This document shows positions 24,156-35,152 of a DNA stretch of 64,000 nt, in pieces. Made by a program: the position numbers and the translations under genes. The notes under the pieces were generated by a model. The model was not told where the DNA came from and did no database searches. It saw only the letters and a list, made by a program, of their open reading frames with translations. This DNA is from Ceraceosorus guamensis. Taxonomy: Eukaryota; Basidiomycota; Exobasidiomycetes; Ceraceosorales; Ceraceosoraceae. Every line of letters begins with the position of its first letter. The first letter of the stretch is position 1. Location of the stretch: contig NW_020289996.1 of NCBI RefSeq assembly GCF_003144195.1, forward strand, positions 249,419-313,418, given 5' to 3'.

Positions 24156-26182
24156 CTAGCCATTCTTCGCTTTGTGCTCTGTCAACGTTTTGTCAGCGTC
24201 GACCGGCTCGCCAATATCGTCTGCAGGCAAGCGGTACTGAGTGCGGAGGGGGCCGCGCAAACGGCAAACAAATCGTCAGTGGTGCGCAGGGGCAAGATAC
24301 AGGATGGGAACGAGTGGTGCGAGGCAAGAGCACTTTCGCGGCGCTCAGGTGCTCACCAATTGATTTTCGGCCATGTAATGAACGACGGCTTGAGGTAAGA
24401 GGTAACGTATGCTCTTTCCTCTTCGAATAAATAACCTGATCTTGGAACTGCTGACATCGTCGTAGATGACTTGGGTGACCACGTTCAGATTTCGTCTGTA
24501 TTTCCACAAGAGGTCATGGGAGAGAAGGAAGGACCAGACGTCTGCTCCGGTACGTTCCACGATCATGCAGCCGTAGCGCCCAAGAATATGATGCAACTGC
24601 AAAGGAACGCCAAGTGAGTGAAATCGATGAGAAGGGAACCCAAAGCGAGGCTTCACTCACGTCGTCTTCGGCCCAGACTCCCGGTTCACCCATGCTTTGA
24701 ATTAGATCACCACCTGCAAGAAGCATGATTCTTATTCTCCTTTTGCTCCCGTCAGCTAGCATGACTCCTCCTTCGGCGCCTCCATTGATTTCTTCGTTGA
24801 AGTGGTCGAGCACTACAGCAGTCCTTTGGTACTCGTCCTGTAGAGATTCCCAAGCATCCACCATTAGCCAGGTCGATGTCTTCTCGACTGCGAGCCTGCA
24901 GTTTGAAAGGATAGTATCTGAGCTGACCGATCGTGCATGAGTGGAATGACATTGCGAGGTAAAGGCATACTTACTCGCACATCCGCACTCGATGCGTAGC
25001 TTTTGCTAAGCCGTCCTTCTTGTAGTAGTCAGACACTGGAGAGTAGTAGCCTCCCAAGAGCTCGTACTTGCCCTCCTCGATCACTTGATCTTTTGCCATC
25101 TCGAAGATGCGTCTTGATGAGTGCTCTTTCGAATCAGCAGACGTTTTGCAATCATACCAGACAGCGCCTTTCCCCACTCACAAATGCAGATAAGTGGGAG
25201 GGGAGAAGCTTCCGCAGGCTACGATGACAAGTGGGATCTTGGACTCGTCACGCATGCGCGTTGGCAGACGATGCCTGGGAAACACGTAATCGGCCTGATG
25301 GACAGAAGGGGCGGCGGTCCGCATTGATCAGTCACATCGCCCTTGTATGCACCCAAAAAAGCCGGGAGACAGTCCGCTCACCTTGCCCTGAGCTTGACGA
25401 GGGACCTCTCCGTACGAAGCGACACCTAGCTCTTCGACATCCAGCTCGTCGTACGCATCAGCCGGATGACTGGCTGACTCCTGGCCTATCCCATCGACGT
25501 CTTCAGTTTGAGCGTATGCTGGACGTCCCTGCCTTTCTTGCTGCGAGAGCACAGTGGTGATGGACATTGCCTCGGCCTGACGACTAGCGCTAGAAGCTGC
25601 TGTGTGTGTGGTGGTGCTGGACGAATGAGGGGATGATTCCCTGACTGTGGATGTGCTAGGTTGAAACGCTCGAGATGCGGAATGATAAGGAAAAGTGGGT
25701 CGAATGGTCAATGGACTCGCGTTTGCTGATTGAGAGGAGTCGCCCGCTTCGACGGAGTGTCGACGACTGTCTAGCAACCATTGAGGCACATCGCCATCGT
25801 GCCCTTGGCCTTCATCTTCGTGCCCGCCGCTCGACGCTGCGCTATCTGAGGAAGTGCTGGCAATTTCGTTAGACAAAGGCGATGCGCTAGTGATCTGTCC
25901 ATTGACGCCAACTCGCTGTTGTGCCAATTCCTTTGGTGTCTCGGTATTTCGTGATGCTGCTAATTTCGCACCAGCTTCTGCCAGGGGAGGCCCACCGACG
26001 GCAGTGCCTGTGAAAGGCGGCGAGTCGAGATGGTAAGAGTCGATGGAGAGAGCGGCTAGCTTGGTGGATGCTGGTCCAGGTCCAGGTCCAGCGGTTGCAT
26101 CCGTCATGCGAGCCAAGGGGGCTTGGGCTGATGAGGATGATGGGGCCCCGGCTCCAGCTGGTGGTGCTGGCCGGCTCGACAT
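24156..26182 (-). CDS. NMA1: Nicotinamide mononucleotide adenylyltransferase (NMNAT)
   Basis: Six exons (26182-25382, 25294-25182, 25112-24975, 24895-24661, 24596-24357, 24236-24156) close to 535 residues. It joins NMN (or nicotinate mononucleotide) with ATP to form NAD or deamido-NAD. The catalytic domain begins near residue 270: VIVACGSFSPPTYLHLRIFE is the nucleotidyltransferase GxFxPxxxxH region, followed by GGYYSPVSDYYKKDGLA, THRVRMCELAVE, TSTWLMVDAWESLQ, IMLLAGGDLIQSMGEPGVW, LHHILGRYGCMIVERTGAD and the ISSTxxR-like DDVSSSKIRLFIRRG. The first exon adds 267 Ser/Pro/Ala-rich residues absent from short NMNATs and probably disordered; shorter products could start at internal ATGs. Junction phases all agree. 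The gene converges on MET10. Confidence 0.95.
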
Positions 26183-28209
26183 GCTCGATGATCGATGGCC
26201 CCACGTTCAGATTGTGACTATCGCTGCCGGGTAATCGTACTTTCTTCTAGGCTGGCTCTTCGCAGACGAGCCAGAGGTACGCTTTTGATTGAATGAAGGA
26301 TCAAAGCTTCTGCTGTCAGCAATCGCAGACTGCTATATGTCTGTGCTTAGTTTGAATGAGCTCCAACCTGGCTGCGATCGCTGGGGATCCTGTGGAGGTG
26401 TGGGAACGTAGGGCAGAAAAGTAATGTACTGGGAAAAGGACCCTCCCGATCGGCTGGAGGACGTTGGATGACTGCTGGGATATGACCGTCATGATCTGAT
26501 GAGCCAGAAGCAGAGCACCAAAATGGACGGGTAGCAACGCCGAGGGACAGGCAAGCAGGCCTGCAGGCATTCAGGCCGGGGCTGCGCTCCCATATCACCA
26601 TGCAATAACATCGTCAAGTGCGCGCTCCCGAAAGAGCGGTAAGCGATGCACGGTGTACATAAGCGAGACGTTGAATCTGATTCAAATCAAGCCAAGTAAG
26701 TCTGGTTTTGAGTTGAACGAGCACGACATCCTTGATCTGCATCTTTGCAGCTCCGGCAGCGGTGTATAGATGTATATCCGGCCAAGCGGCTGGCTACACG
26801 TAATCAAATGAAGAGTCTGGAATGCTCTGTGACACGATAGTCAATGTTGAATAAGTGTCACTTCAACCATTTGGTCCAACATGCAAAACGGACTTGCATA
26901 CAATTGAATTGATATTAGATGATGCCGTACGTGCAGTCAAAGTCGTGCAATCTTGAATGATGTGGTAGCAGATGGCAGCAATCTTGACTCATTTTGATGA
27001 GTCTTGAGTCTCAGGTGTGCTTTCTGACCTAAACAATTAAGTACAACAACGAGCAGTCCATGCAGTCCGACTGTCATCCGTCAGCGCAGATTTCAAGACC
27101 AATCAAGCAAGGTTTGCTTGCATCGATCGTGACGTTGCTTTATGCGCCACGAATCCACGACCTTATTCACGATTGTGTTCAATCACGAATGTTGAATCTG
27201 AATTGTCGATCAAGACTCATCAGACTAGCAACTCAAGACTCTTGCTTGACTCTTGACCTTTGACACTCTTGACTGCTGTGCTCGTTCGAGACTGGAATAC
27301 ACAAGACTCAAGACCCAAACCTCTGACTCAACAGCACTCTTCGACCGAAAAGCCAAGGCTTGCATTGATCCTTGCTTCTTTCCCTGCTCAAGGTTTGTCA
27401 TTCACGATTTGAAAGTCTCTTTGCTCATCGCGACATGTTTCAGGCATGAGCCTCTTGCTTGCAAGGCAGCAGGGCTCAGCATGCATACCGTATATCATCA
27501 GCAGCAGCGAGGCAAATACACCGGCAGTCGTCGAGACGAGCTGTGGAGTAATTTCAGATTGTAAGGAAATCGTGAATGGCACAGAGGCGGCGCTGAGCCA
27601 TGCAGCCAGCCACCTCTATATAGCTGCGCCTGTGGCGCGCAGGCACGCGATCGAGTGAATCAAGTCACGAGTGCTGATGCTGCTGCTTATAATATGTGGG
27701 CGCGCGCAAGCAACTCCACACGCGGGCGCGCCCGCTCAAGATCAGCAGACCGATCGAGGCGCGCGAGCTCAGCAGTCGTGAGTGGGAGGTGAGTGCATCC
27801 GCGCCAGGCGAGATCGTCGGGCCTTGACGTGCGCCTACCACAACCTCCACGATAAACATCAGTCTCTGTCCTAACTTCAGATCGAGACTGACCTTTGAAG
27901 CATCCACCACTGGGTCCATCTACTTTCTGCGGGCATCACACATTAGTGGCACAAGCTTGGCACTCTGCGTTCGGTCTCACGCGGATCGTCAATCTATGCC
28001 TCAGCTGAGCTGGTCAGAGCAAAGCTAGCCCCACGTCACTCTCGCCTACCGAATCCGTGCCGCATCAAATTTGCAGAAGCCATTTGCGGCGGCATTAGCT
28101 GTCAGTCACACTCCGCTACCAAGCTCGCTACTGGGCCTGGTCCTCACTCTTGGCGTTCAGCCGCAACCCACACCCACCCTCTTCGTCTCCACACGAAACA
28201 GCGTACACG
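26183..28209. other. Gene-poor intergenic region with motif clusters
   Basis: About 2 kb between divergent genes. No open frame shows recognisable protein. The middle (about 26640-27420) is relatively AT-rich and carries many copies of CACGAATC, CAAGACTC and TTGACTC-type words. Confidence 0.5.
26936..27340. repeat. Cluster of CAAGACTC / CACGAATC-type motifs
   Basis: Words such as ATCTTGACTCA, ATGAGTCTTGAGTCTC, ATTCACGATTG, AATCACGAATG, TCAAGACTCATC, CTCAAGACTC, TTGACTCTTGACC and ACACAAGACTCAAGACCC are packed into about 400 nt. An inverted pair GACTCAT-TTTG-ATGAGTC lies at 26986-27003 and includes a TGACTCA core. Confidence 0.55.
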
Positions 28210-29286
28210 ATGTCGAGCTGGTCTTCATGGCTGGTGGGGAAGAAAAAGGAGAATCCGCACGCGGCGAGAGAGGCCATTGTGGGATTGCGTTCCCAGCTGA
28301 TCATGCTCGATAAGAAGGAGGAGTTCTTGAACAAGAAGATCGAGGATGAGACAAAAAAGGCGAGGATGCACGTCACGACCAACAAGCGAGGTGAGTAGCG
28401 CTTCGCGCTGCAGTTGTCAGGAACCGAACCTGTTCGCACATTTGGATCGTCGCTCGCATATACGCGACATTCCTCCCGATGATCACCCGAGCTCATTGAC
28501 ACATGCTTCGGATCACTAATCTGGTGCATCCGCACGGAGATGTGCACTGAGTCTGACACTAAGCACCCCAAGCTGACACCTTCGCCACCTCCATGTGCTC
28601 GTCATCAGCGGCACAGGCGGCACTGCGTCAGAAAAAGGCATACGAGAACGAGCTCGATCAAATTGCGGGGACGCGGATGACTCTGGAGACCCAAGTGAAT
28701 GCCATCGAGAGCGCAAACATGAATCTGGAAACGATGACGGCTATGCGCAAAGGAGCGGATGCTTTGCGGTCCATCCACGGCAGCCTGTGCGTAAATGAGC
28801 TCGTGTGTCACAGCGTTGTGTCTGGAACAGGCAGTGATTGCTGACGTCTTGGTCGCATCCTCTCCATCAGCAACATCGACAAGGTCGACTCCACAATGGA
28901 CTCTATTCGCGAGCAGATGGACCTCGGCAAAGAAATTTCGGATGCCATTTCCAACCCTGTCGGCATGGGCAATGATATTGACGAGGTAAGTGCTTCGCTT
29001 CAACTCAAGTCGCAGCCACATGCTTGGCGCGGATTTGGGTCGAAAACTGATACTTGGCTTCTATCGCCCCTACCTCACGCAGGACGAGCTCAAGAATGAA
29101 TTGGAAGAGTTGGAGCAGCAAGAATTGAACGAGAGGCTGGTGGGCGCGGACAGAGCGCCGGTGCACAATCCATCGCCGATCGCAGCGGGTCCTAGCAGGA
29201 CACAAGCCGAGCCTAATCGAAGACAAGCCGTGGAGGATGACGATGATGCAGAGTTGAGAGCTTTGCAAGCTGAGCTGGCCATGTAG
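28210..29286 (+). CDS. SNF7: ESCRT-III subunit SNF7/VPS32
   Basis: Four exons (28210-28390, 28609-28786, 28871-28985, 29083-29286) give 225 residues, the usual Snf7 length. The protein is a charged helical hairpin: basic helices at the start (LRSQLIMLDKKEEFLNKKIE, TNKRGAQAALRQKKAYENEL), then ESANMNLETMTAMRKGADAL, DKVDSTMDSIREQMDLGKEI and an acidic tail (DELKNELEELEQQELNERL) ending in a Leu-rich motif (ELRALQAELAM) of the MIM type bound by Vps4. Family role: polymerises on endosomes to sever intralumenal vesicles, and in fungi also supports Rim/Pal pH signalling. Exon 2 uses a GTGCGT donor; phases agree at all junctions. Converges on the HMG-box gene. Confidence 0.95.
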
Positions 29287-30038
29287 ACGGGTCGAGCTCT
29301 AATTCCCTTCAATATGGCCACGGAAGTCTGTGCTGGGACGCGACTCTGCAAGCGCAACTGGGCATGCTCTAGTGCTCCTCGTGCTGCCACGCTGCCGCAC
29401 TTCTCCAGCATCTAGAGACGATGAACCAGTTGACCCGCCACTTCAGCCGCGCAGCGTTCATGTACACCAGTCCACCACTAACAGGGCACAAGGAGAGGAA
29501 GCTTGAGTGGAACATGCTTCAAATTTGTTCTCTTTGCTTCTTTGGCTTTCTTCTCTTTCACTTCGTATCTCTTTCCACCATCAGCCCCCTTTCACAGAAT
29601 CAATCGGCCACGAGTACAGAGTCAGAGTCACACGCGCGTCCCCAATCCATGAGCCTTCCTCACGAGCTGTGATGAGGCAGAGCGACTTGAGTGATGCTGT
29701 CGACACAATGAGAACGCGGAAAGAGTTCACGATCGTAAATCAAATGCGCAGTAGCTCGTCTCGATGCTGTTCACTCTGGCATGTTGAGCTTGCCAAGTGT
29801 CAGCGTACAAAAGCATGGGTTTCTTTCTCATATTCTTGGGCCTGGAGAGACAAGAGATACACAGTACACGAGCGGTAAGGGAGAGCAAACGCGCGAGACG
29901 TACAGCGAAAGCAGATGCTCGCTCTGTCGTCTCATGAGTTCCGAGAAACAAAACAGAACAGTAGCAGCACAGTCTTGCACAAAACAGTCTGGTCCTTTGC
30001 AAGGTATTTGCTCGGCTAGGTGAAGAGCAGCGCAGATT
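29287..30038. other. 3' spacer between SNF7 and HMG-box genes
   Basis: About 750 nt between convergent genes. Short open frames only; probably long 3' untranslated regions. Nothing else recognised. Confidence 0.4.
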
Positions 30039-31384
30039 TCAGACCTTGTGCATCTTGCTCTGCTGTCCAAGAAGGCAAGTAGCATGTTACAGTCAATTGT
30101 TGCCAGACTCGGCTTCTCAAAGGTGACCCTGACCCGTTTGGACAGGCAACTTACTTTCCTCGCTTCCTTTTTCGCCTGCTTCTCCTCTTTGCTTCGTTTC
30201 TTGGATGAGATCTGTTCACCAGACAGCGCAGAGGTGGGCACAGAGCTCCAGTCCATGCCACCAACGGCTTGGGATGCTGCCTGAGCTGCGTCGTCTCCGC
30301 CGTAGCCATTCTCACCAGTACCATACTCAGCGCCGAAAGACTCAGGTGCGCCCGACGTGTCGCCCGCGTGAGCTTTCTTCTCCACTCCCCAACGAGCCAT
30401 CGCTTCGACGGTCTTATCGTGGTATACCTGTAGGAAATCGCGAAACAGCAGGGTGAGCTTAAAGCTTCCGATGTATCCTGTCGTCCCGAAAACGTCAACG
30501 GTCACTTACTTGGCGCTGGTTGTCTGTCAATGCCTTCCAAGCCTCGCTGATCTTGCTCAAGATCTCAGCGTAAGTGAGCTCAGGGTGCCTCTTTCGCATG
30601 TCATCTCGAACCTCGTTTTGGAACAGCAGATATGCGCTGGGAGGTCTCTTGGGCGCCTTCGGATCACGGTTTGCTTTGCGCAACTTGCGGGCTTCTGCCT
30701 TTTCTTCTTTGCTAAGAGGTCTGCGTCCTCCATGGCCTGGACCGGGCGTTGTGGGAGGTGCAGCAGACTGGCCAGAAACACCAGAAGCATTAAGACCAGT
30801 CTGAGCTGCCAGTGCACCTGCGCCAGCACTGCTAGCGAGAGCCAGGAACTCATTGCCCATGTTGGCGATGGCAGCTGCTGCAGACGTCGGGTGATGCTTG
30901 GCCACAATCTTGACGAACGAGTCGCACTGCGTTGCAGCGGCTCGCAGAGAAGACGAAATGTGGGCAACGGATTCGATCATAGCACTTCGCGCCTGCGCGA
31001 TCTCCTGCTGGCCAGCATCAAGAGCATAGTTCTAGTCACACATGCGTTGGTGGAGCGACGTCAGCCAAGATCGAGTGCGGGTGGAGTGAATGTTCAACTC
31101 ACCTGATGACCGCCATGTTGAGGGTGTTGTGCGTGAGGGTGTCCTTGATGGTGCTGATGATGGGAGGAGTGATGCGGAGGTGGGGGCGCAACTCCGAGCT
31201 AGAGATCACAAACGTCGAGAGGAGCGGACGACGCGCCGAGAGCACAGGCCGACAAAGGCGGATTTCGAGAGATGAAGCAATGAGCTCAGCGGTCGACAGG
31301 GAATTCGTCTGTGCACGTCATCGCGATGCATTGCAATGGTGGTGTCGGAAGCTTACTCACAGCCCAGTTATTATAGCCCTCCAT
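30039..31384 (-). CDS. HMG-box DNA-binding protein
   Basis: Five exons (31384-31361, 31198-31103, 31031-30510, 30427-30155, 30062-30039), all phase 0, give 312 residues. The first exon encodes only MEGYNNWA and the last only QSKMHKV. Exon 2 is a His/Gln/Pro-rich stretch. Residues 41-115 are predicted helical (YALDAGQQEIAQARSAMIES). One HMG box spans about 164-232: PKAPKRPPSAYLLFQNEVRD, RHPELTYAEILSKISEAWKA, LTDNQRQVYHDKTVEAMARW. The C terminus is rich in Lys/Glu after an acidic Gly-rich linker. Such proteins bend DNA non-specifically (NHP6/HMO1 types) or act as specific regulators; the box starting with PKRPPSAYLLF favours the non-sequence-specific class. The exact orthologue is not identified. 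Confidence 0.85.
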
Positions 31385-32619
31385 GGCTGACTGAGACGGA
31401 GCGAGACAGCACAGCTGGTCAGCGACGCGAGTCAGACTTGGCCGACACGCTTTCTGGCTCACCTATGCTTGATGTTGATGATGGTGAGGTGGTGAGTGAT
31501 GACAAGCAACGAGGTCTGCAAGCGCAGGCAGCGAAGCCAGGGTGTGCGAAAGGTGTCGAGAACGCAGCGAGGCTGAAGTCTGGAGTCAAGAGTGTTGGGA
31601 ACGCGTCGTCGCGTCGCGTGTGTCACGCTGTGGGTGGATGTATAAAGAGGTGTTGATGTTCGATTTCAGTTTTGATGCAAGCCAGTCGCGACTTTGAGGG
31701 TCAATGCCTTCAAAGCGAGACGATTAGTGCGCGAGTAACTCACCTCTGATCGACACGCAAAGACGAAATTTGTAGAGCAAAAGGCAAAGGAGATCACGCC
31801 AGCGAGAGACGTGAAATGCGGATTTATCGCGCGTAAAGGAGGTGTAAGGGAGAATTTTAGGTGGTGGTATAGAAAGGGTGCGTATCAGGGAAATGCACCC
31901 CTTTTGAAGTAAACACGGCTTTTACACCCAGCAGCGCGTTCCGAATTGCACGGTTGAGAGCAAAGCAAGTCACGTCTCTTTGCGTGCGCCCGACACCCGC
32001 GCGTCTCGGCGTCGGAGCAGTCAAGGGAGTGAGCGCTCGGCGCGCGAGCCTTTCATTTAACCCGTTTGAAATTCAGCATGCACGACCGCGGCGAAACACT
32101 CGCGCGCTTCTGATCATGCGTGATGCGCGTGCTGCTGCTGCTGCATGCATGCATCCTTGTTCGTTGCACCTCAGCTAAGTTACTCGCGTGTATAATATAA
32201 CTGTGAAAGTGAGCTTCCAGGCCACGTGGCTCTATGACCACCAGTGACGCCTGAAGAAGAGCCGCGCGCGCTTGTCACGAGTCACGCGTTACAATCGTGG
32301 ATCTTGAATCCAAAAAAATCGAATAACTCCGCCGAATTAGGCTGGCGTGGATTAATTGTGTGAGTGCAAAAGTCGTGAGCCTGAAGAAGCACTTTTCCGC
32401 TGCCCAAGGTTGCTGCTGTGTTCACATGGCATTGCAACCCGTCATCCATTCCTGTTGGCCATCTCCACAGCTCTGCCTCCCCTTCCAAACTCTTCTGTCT
32501 CACGCTGCATCTACCACCGCAAGCTTTCCGTTGCCACTGATCAGGACTCGCAGGGGAAGATCGCCACGGCCTTAGAGCCACCCCTTTCGAGCCCGACTGC
32601 TTAGTTAAAGATCGCCATC
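31385..32619. other. Divergent intergenic region
   Basis: About 1.2 kb between HMG-box and EMG1 start codons. No supported gene. Contains GC-skewed leader-like sequence, a GCTGCTGCTGCTGCATGCATGCATC stretch near 32130 and TCACGAGTCACG at 32276-32287. Confidence 0.4.
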
Positions 32620-34203
32620 ATGGCTGGCAACTCCAGATCCGTGTCGCCGTCTAGTTCCTCTTCGGACGTTGCGCTTTCAGATTCGAGCATCAAGCTGGAA
32701 GTAGAGGACGATTCACCAGAGCCGACAAAACCATCCACTTCTTATCGGCCCATCGCCTCCTTACCATCGCGTTCATCCCCATCGGCACCATCTCGAGGCG
32801 TCATCGATCCAGCCGCGCAGGAGTTTGTACCCTCTGCGCTTTCCTCAGGGGGTCCATCCGCTTCTCGCGTGCGACATGCACTGCCTTCGAAACCAGGCAC
32901 AAATGTGCCCACACCTTTCCCGTCAACTAGCGGAACACCAGGAGCTACCGCAGCCAACGGCGTGACACCTGCCTCGATGACACAGACCGCCTCTCCGAAG
33001 CGAGTGAGGGTGGGAGCTGATTTGGTTCCGCAGGCTCCCAAGGTGCCAAAGACGCTGGCAGAGAAAAGTGCCAGGCCGCACTTGATCGTGGTGCTGGAAC
33101 AAGCTTGCTTGGAGACGTACAAGATGAGCAGCGGGCCATCCAGTAGCGGCGGCGGCGGCAGTGGGGGCTATGGCGGAGGTGGTGCCATGGGCGGATCTAG
33201 TAGTCGTGGTCGAAGCAAGGACCAAGGAGGAGACAAGTACGCCTTACTGAATTGCGACGACCACCAGAGGGTGCTCGCCAAGATGGGTAGAGATATTGCT
33301 GAAGCTCGGCCAGACATTACACATCAGGTGAGCCTCTTGTGAGAGCAATCGGATTCTGTAACGCACTGGACGTGCTGTTGGAATAGAGCGCGTCATGCGT
33401 CTACGCACAAGTCTGGTGACACTAATCACTACGGTTTTGCCGACATTCTCCAGTGTCTGCTTACGCTGCTGGACTCGCCTCTGAATAAAGCGGGATTGCT
33501 GCAAGTCTACATACACACCGCGCGAGGTGTCCTGATCGAGGTCAATCCGCACGTCAGAATTCCACGAACATTCAAGAGATTCAGTGGCCTAATGGGTGAG
33601 CACTTAGCCTATGGGGCCCGGGGGGCCCCACGCCCCAGCCCAACAATTGCTGACCGATCCTATCCTGCTGCTCAGTGCAACTGCTTCATAAATTATCGAT
33701 CCGCAGTGTCAAAGGAAGTGAAAAGCTTCTTAAAGTCATTCGAAATCCCGTGACAGATTACTTCCCACCCAACACCCGCAAGATAAGTGCGTCCCAAGCC
33801 TCAACAATGCAGAGGCATGTACGCTTGACGTTTCCTTTGCGTTGCTGACAAGCAATCCAACCTGTTGTGCAGCTTTGTCGTTCGATGCGCCGGTTCAAAG
33901 ACTTTCCAACTATCTCTCTAACGGCATTCCCTCCGATCATTCGATCGCGGTATTCGTTGGGGCTATGGCACACGGCAAGGACAGCTTTGCGGACAGCATC
34001 GTCGATGAAAAGATTAGCATCAGCGAGTACTCTTTGAGCGCAAGTGTTGCTTGTGGCAAGGTGAGTCTTTGTTCGTGCCTGTAGCTATGCAGGACCACTT
34101 AGAGCTTTGCGTCAGCGCATCTACTAGCGACTGATCAAACGCGGCGCCCTTCATCGCCTTTTAGTTCTGCTGTGCCCTTGAGGACTTTTGGGGCGTCATC
34201 TAG
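32620..34203 (+). CDS. EMG1: rRNA pseudouridine N1-methyltransferase EMG1/NEP1
   Basis: Five exons (32620-33327, 33454-33595, 33676-33786, 33873-34060, 34165-34203) give 395 residues. A SPOUT-fold enzyme that methylates a hypermodified pseudouridine of 18S rRNA and is needed for small-subunit assembly in the nucleolus. Visible family blocks are [116 protein letters not shown] and the C-terminal [16 protein letters not shown]. The last exon is 39 nt. Two differences from short orthologues: a Ser/Pro-rich N-terminal extension of about 145 residues and a roughly 30-residue Gly/Ser-rich insert after ACLETYK ([19 protein letters not shown]), before YALLNCDD. Confidence 0.95.
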
Positions 34204-35152
34204 CCTTTCATGAGATATTTTGCAAATCACGATGTTTACATCGCGCGCACGCTGCTCAAGCTCTCGATCGTGTCCTCTGACCTGATGCGCAGACGTGCCC
34301 TCACAAATCATGTCCTGCGCACGGGTGCAGACTAGGTCATCGATACATCCTAGTCTGTGCCAGATGTAGAGTTGGAGCAGCCGTTGGTCGAAGCGCGGTT
34401 GGTCCTGGGCGCAGCCTGCACCCCGGTCTAGCCGCGCACATTAGGAGCAGCGATCATGTACGCTTGGCTTGCATCTGCCTCTGACCTCGAGCTGGTCTGG
34501 CTGTGGCGCACTTCACTCCAACGGGTCGCCATCAGCTAGGCGAAAGCTGCGATCTGTAATTGTAGCTGATCTATGCTGCGAGGGCGCCAAAGCTATAGAC
34601 TGACGACTTCCAATCTTGAATCCATAAATGAATTCATAATTTACCATCGAAAATCGCAACCGCGTGCGTAAAGCGTCAAGGGCGGGCAGCAGCGCGTGAT
34701 CGAGTAGATTCGACGCCGCGGTGCGCGCGTCATTCGAGTCAAACGCGTCGGGCGCTGCATGCCGCTGCTGCACGCGTAAACGCGATCAGGGCGCCTCTAC
34801 CGTAACTGAAATTTCTGAATTGGGAGTCATTGAGTTCAAGGCGACAACGAGACTCACCTTCACGAGTCACTCAAGTCAGTGAGAAGGTTTCGTTGCTCGG
34901 CCAGTCTTGAGTCCACTTAGACTCCCCTCTCACTTTCCATGCTTCAGCTGTCAACATCGCGTGGTTCATCGTAGACCGAAGTACCTTCTATTCAAGATTG
35001 AGCATCCATCCATTCGTGAATCCGCCCAGATATCCTCCCCATTGCTCTTTACGTAAGCTCGCGAATTCTTGTCCGGCGAGATCGAGCGCATACATCCGGT
35101 CCTCCTAGGCGAACGCCATCGCAGCTTGCTCCTTGCTGCTCAAGGCGATAGG
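34204..35152. other. Intergenic region upstream of FUN30
   Basis: About 950 nt between two plus-strand genes. No supported coding region. The second half contains TTGAATCCATAAATGAATTC-like AT-rich DNA and a motif cluster at 34846-35022. Confidence 0.4.
34846..35022. repeat. Cluster of CACGAGTCACTC / CTTGAGTCC motifs
   Basis: Includes GAGACTCACC, TTCACGAGTCACTCAAGTCAG, AGTCTTGAGTCCAC, TTAGACTCC, ATTCAAGATTG and ATTCGTGAATCC within about 180 nt, immediately upstream of the FUN30 reading frame. Same motif family as the other intergenic clusters. Confidence 0.45.
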
